A DNA stretch of 64,000 nucleotides from Simplicispira lacusdiani (GTDB taxonomy: Bacteria; Pseudomonadota; Gammaproteobacteria; Burkholderiales; Burkholderiaceae_C). Both the position numbers and the translations under genes were made by a program. Below are positions 63,319-64,000 of this stretch, piece after piece. The first letter of the stretch is position 1. Each line of letters begins with the position of its first letter. The notes below the pieces were generated by a model. It made no database searches and was not told the origin of the DNA. It saw only the letters and a program-made list of their open reading frames with translations. The stretch is from contig NZ_QXGR01000014.1 of assembly GCF_003604195.1 (NCBI RefSeq), forward strand, positions 37,673 through 101,672, written 5' to 3'.

Positions 63319-63843
63319 ATGTTGACTGAAGATGGCAAGCACCTGTACGTGAGCTACGACGAGTACCACAGCCTGATCGAGAAGCTCGCGATTCGGGTCC
63401 ATCAGTCAGGCTGGCAATTCGACACAATTCTTTGTCTTGCCCGGGGCGGGTTGCGGCCGGGGGATATCTTGAGCCGCATTTTTGACAAGCCGCTGGCCAT
63501 CATGTCCACGAGTTCCTACCGTGCAGAAGCTGGGACGGTTCAGGGGCATCTGGACATTGCGCGCTTCATCACCACCCCTAAAGGCGAGATCGCTGGGCGG
63601 GTGTTGCTGGTGGATGATCTGGCGGATACGGGTCATACCCTGCATGCAGTGATCAATATGCTCAAGACCAGCTACGACCCGATCACGGAACTGCGAAGCG
63701 CGGTCATTTGGACGAAGGGCGTCTCCACGTTCACACCTGACTATTCCGTGGAATTCCTTCCGACGAACCCATGGATCCATCAGCCCTTTGAGACTTACGA
63801 CAGCCTCAATCCGGAAAAATTGCTGGAAAAGTGGCGTGTCTGA
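63319..63843 (+). CDS. Purine phosphoribosyltransferase (hypoxanthine/xanthine-guanine type)
   Basis: A 174-aa type I phosphoribosyltransferase. The PRPP motif is VLLVDDLADTGHTLHAV (about 95-112). The N-terminal part (YVSYDEYHSLIEKLAIRVHQSGWQFDTILCLARGGLRPGDILSR) and C-terminal IHQPFE loop fit the Gpt/Hpt-like class that salvages purine bases. Exact base preference is not clear. It follows purA by about 60 bases and uses a repeat-derived ribosome site. Confidence 0.88.
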   Translation: MLTEDGKHLYVSYDEYHSLIEKLAIRVHQSGWQFDTILCLARGGLRPGDILSRIFDKPLAIMSTSSYRAEAGTVQGHLDIARFITTPKGEIAGRVLLVDDLADTGHTLHAVINMLKTSYDPITELRSAVIWTKGVSTFTPDYSVEFLPTNPWIHQPFETYDSLNPEKLLEKWRV

Positions 63844-64000
63844 CTTTTGTTCGGCTTTGTCATGCTATAGTAACGCTTCTTCTGCAGCGAGAGTTGCATA
63901 AGACAGAGGGGTTAAAAAGTTGGCCTCGCCGAAGCAAAAAATCTTCGGGTTTTGCGTAGATCGGGTAGAAATTCGGTATACAATGCAAGGCTTCGCTGAG
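63844..64000 (+). promoter_or_regulatory. Promoter-like region at window end
   Basis: No gene fits. Two -10-like hexamers are seen: TATAGT (63866-63871) and the stronger TATACAAT (63977-63984), the latter with TTGCGT about 20 bases upstream. A GCAAAA / TTTTGC pair (63934-63939 and 63951-63956) can form a hairpin. The downstream CAAGGCTTCGCTGAG start could belong to a stable-RNA leader; the target lies outside the window. Confidence 0.35.

Overview
The window is one chromosomal stretch of a high-GC betaproteobacterium, most likely in the family Comamonadaceae (Acidovorax / Alicycliphilus / Diaphorobacter-like). This rests on gene order (ndk-rlmN-pilF-rodZ-ispG-hisS-yfgM-bamB-der-hfq-hflX-hflK-hflC-hisZ-purA), on the protein sequences, and on a family of short AT-rich intergenic repeats (AGCGCTTATT / GCTAT..ATAGC types) that I associate with this family. 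No rRNA, tRNA, CRISPR array, prophage or insertion sequence was found. Genus-level placement is inference.

Layout. (1) 1-3.7 kb: minus-strand operon of a lipoprotein cytochrome c, an exported FAD lactone-oxidase-like enzyme and an exported PLP enzyme (cut by the window edge), divergent from a TetR regulator with palindromes between them. (2) 3.8-6.8 kb: usp-terC-usp operon divergent from an NhaR-like LysR regulator. (3) 7.0-9.3 kb: a visibly lower-GC two-gene cassette (PD-(D/E)XK-like protein plus an unknown 397-aa protein) bracketed by intergenic repeats. (4) 9.4-15.8 kb: PEP synthase and its regulatory kinase/phosphorylase, then a two-component sodium:solute symporter with a canonical EF-hand loop. 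(5) 15.9-19 kb: FKBP, a small winged-helix regulator, a CoA transferase and a 3-methyladenine glycosylase-like protein. (6) 19-23.6 kb: dnaG-rpoD, with a long AT-hook-like N-terminal extension on sigma-70. (7) 23.6-30 kb: PotD-like binding protein plus membrane diguanylate cyclase (NspS/MbaA-like arrangement), an acyl-CoA synthetase and a Na/Pi cotransporter. (8) 30-40 kb: gamma-glutamyltransferase, PhoD phosphatase, a soluble diguanylate cyclase, and a TonB receptor / YfiR / CHASE8-GGDEF-EAL operon. (9) 40-64 kb: housekeeping genes (surE-pcm-nlpD-rluD, scpB-rluB, ndk through hfq/hflX/hflKC, hisZ, purA, a phosphoribosyltransferase), nearly all on the plus strand.

How the genes work together. 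The main accessory theme is c-di-GMP signalling: three GGDEF proteins lie within about 12.5 kb, two of them next to plausible ligand-sensing partners (a polyamine-type binding protein, and a YfiR plus TonB receptor pair). Many junctions use ATGA/GTGA stop-start overlaps, which mark operons. Large open frames antisense to the high-GC genes are composition artefacts and are not annotated.
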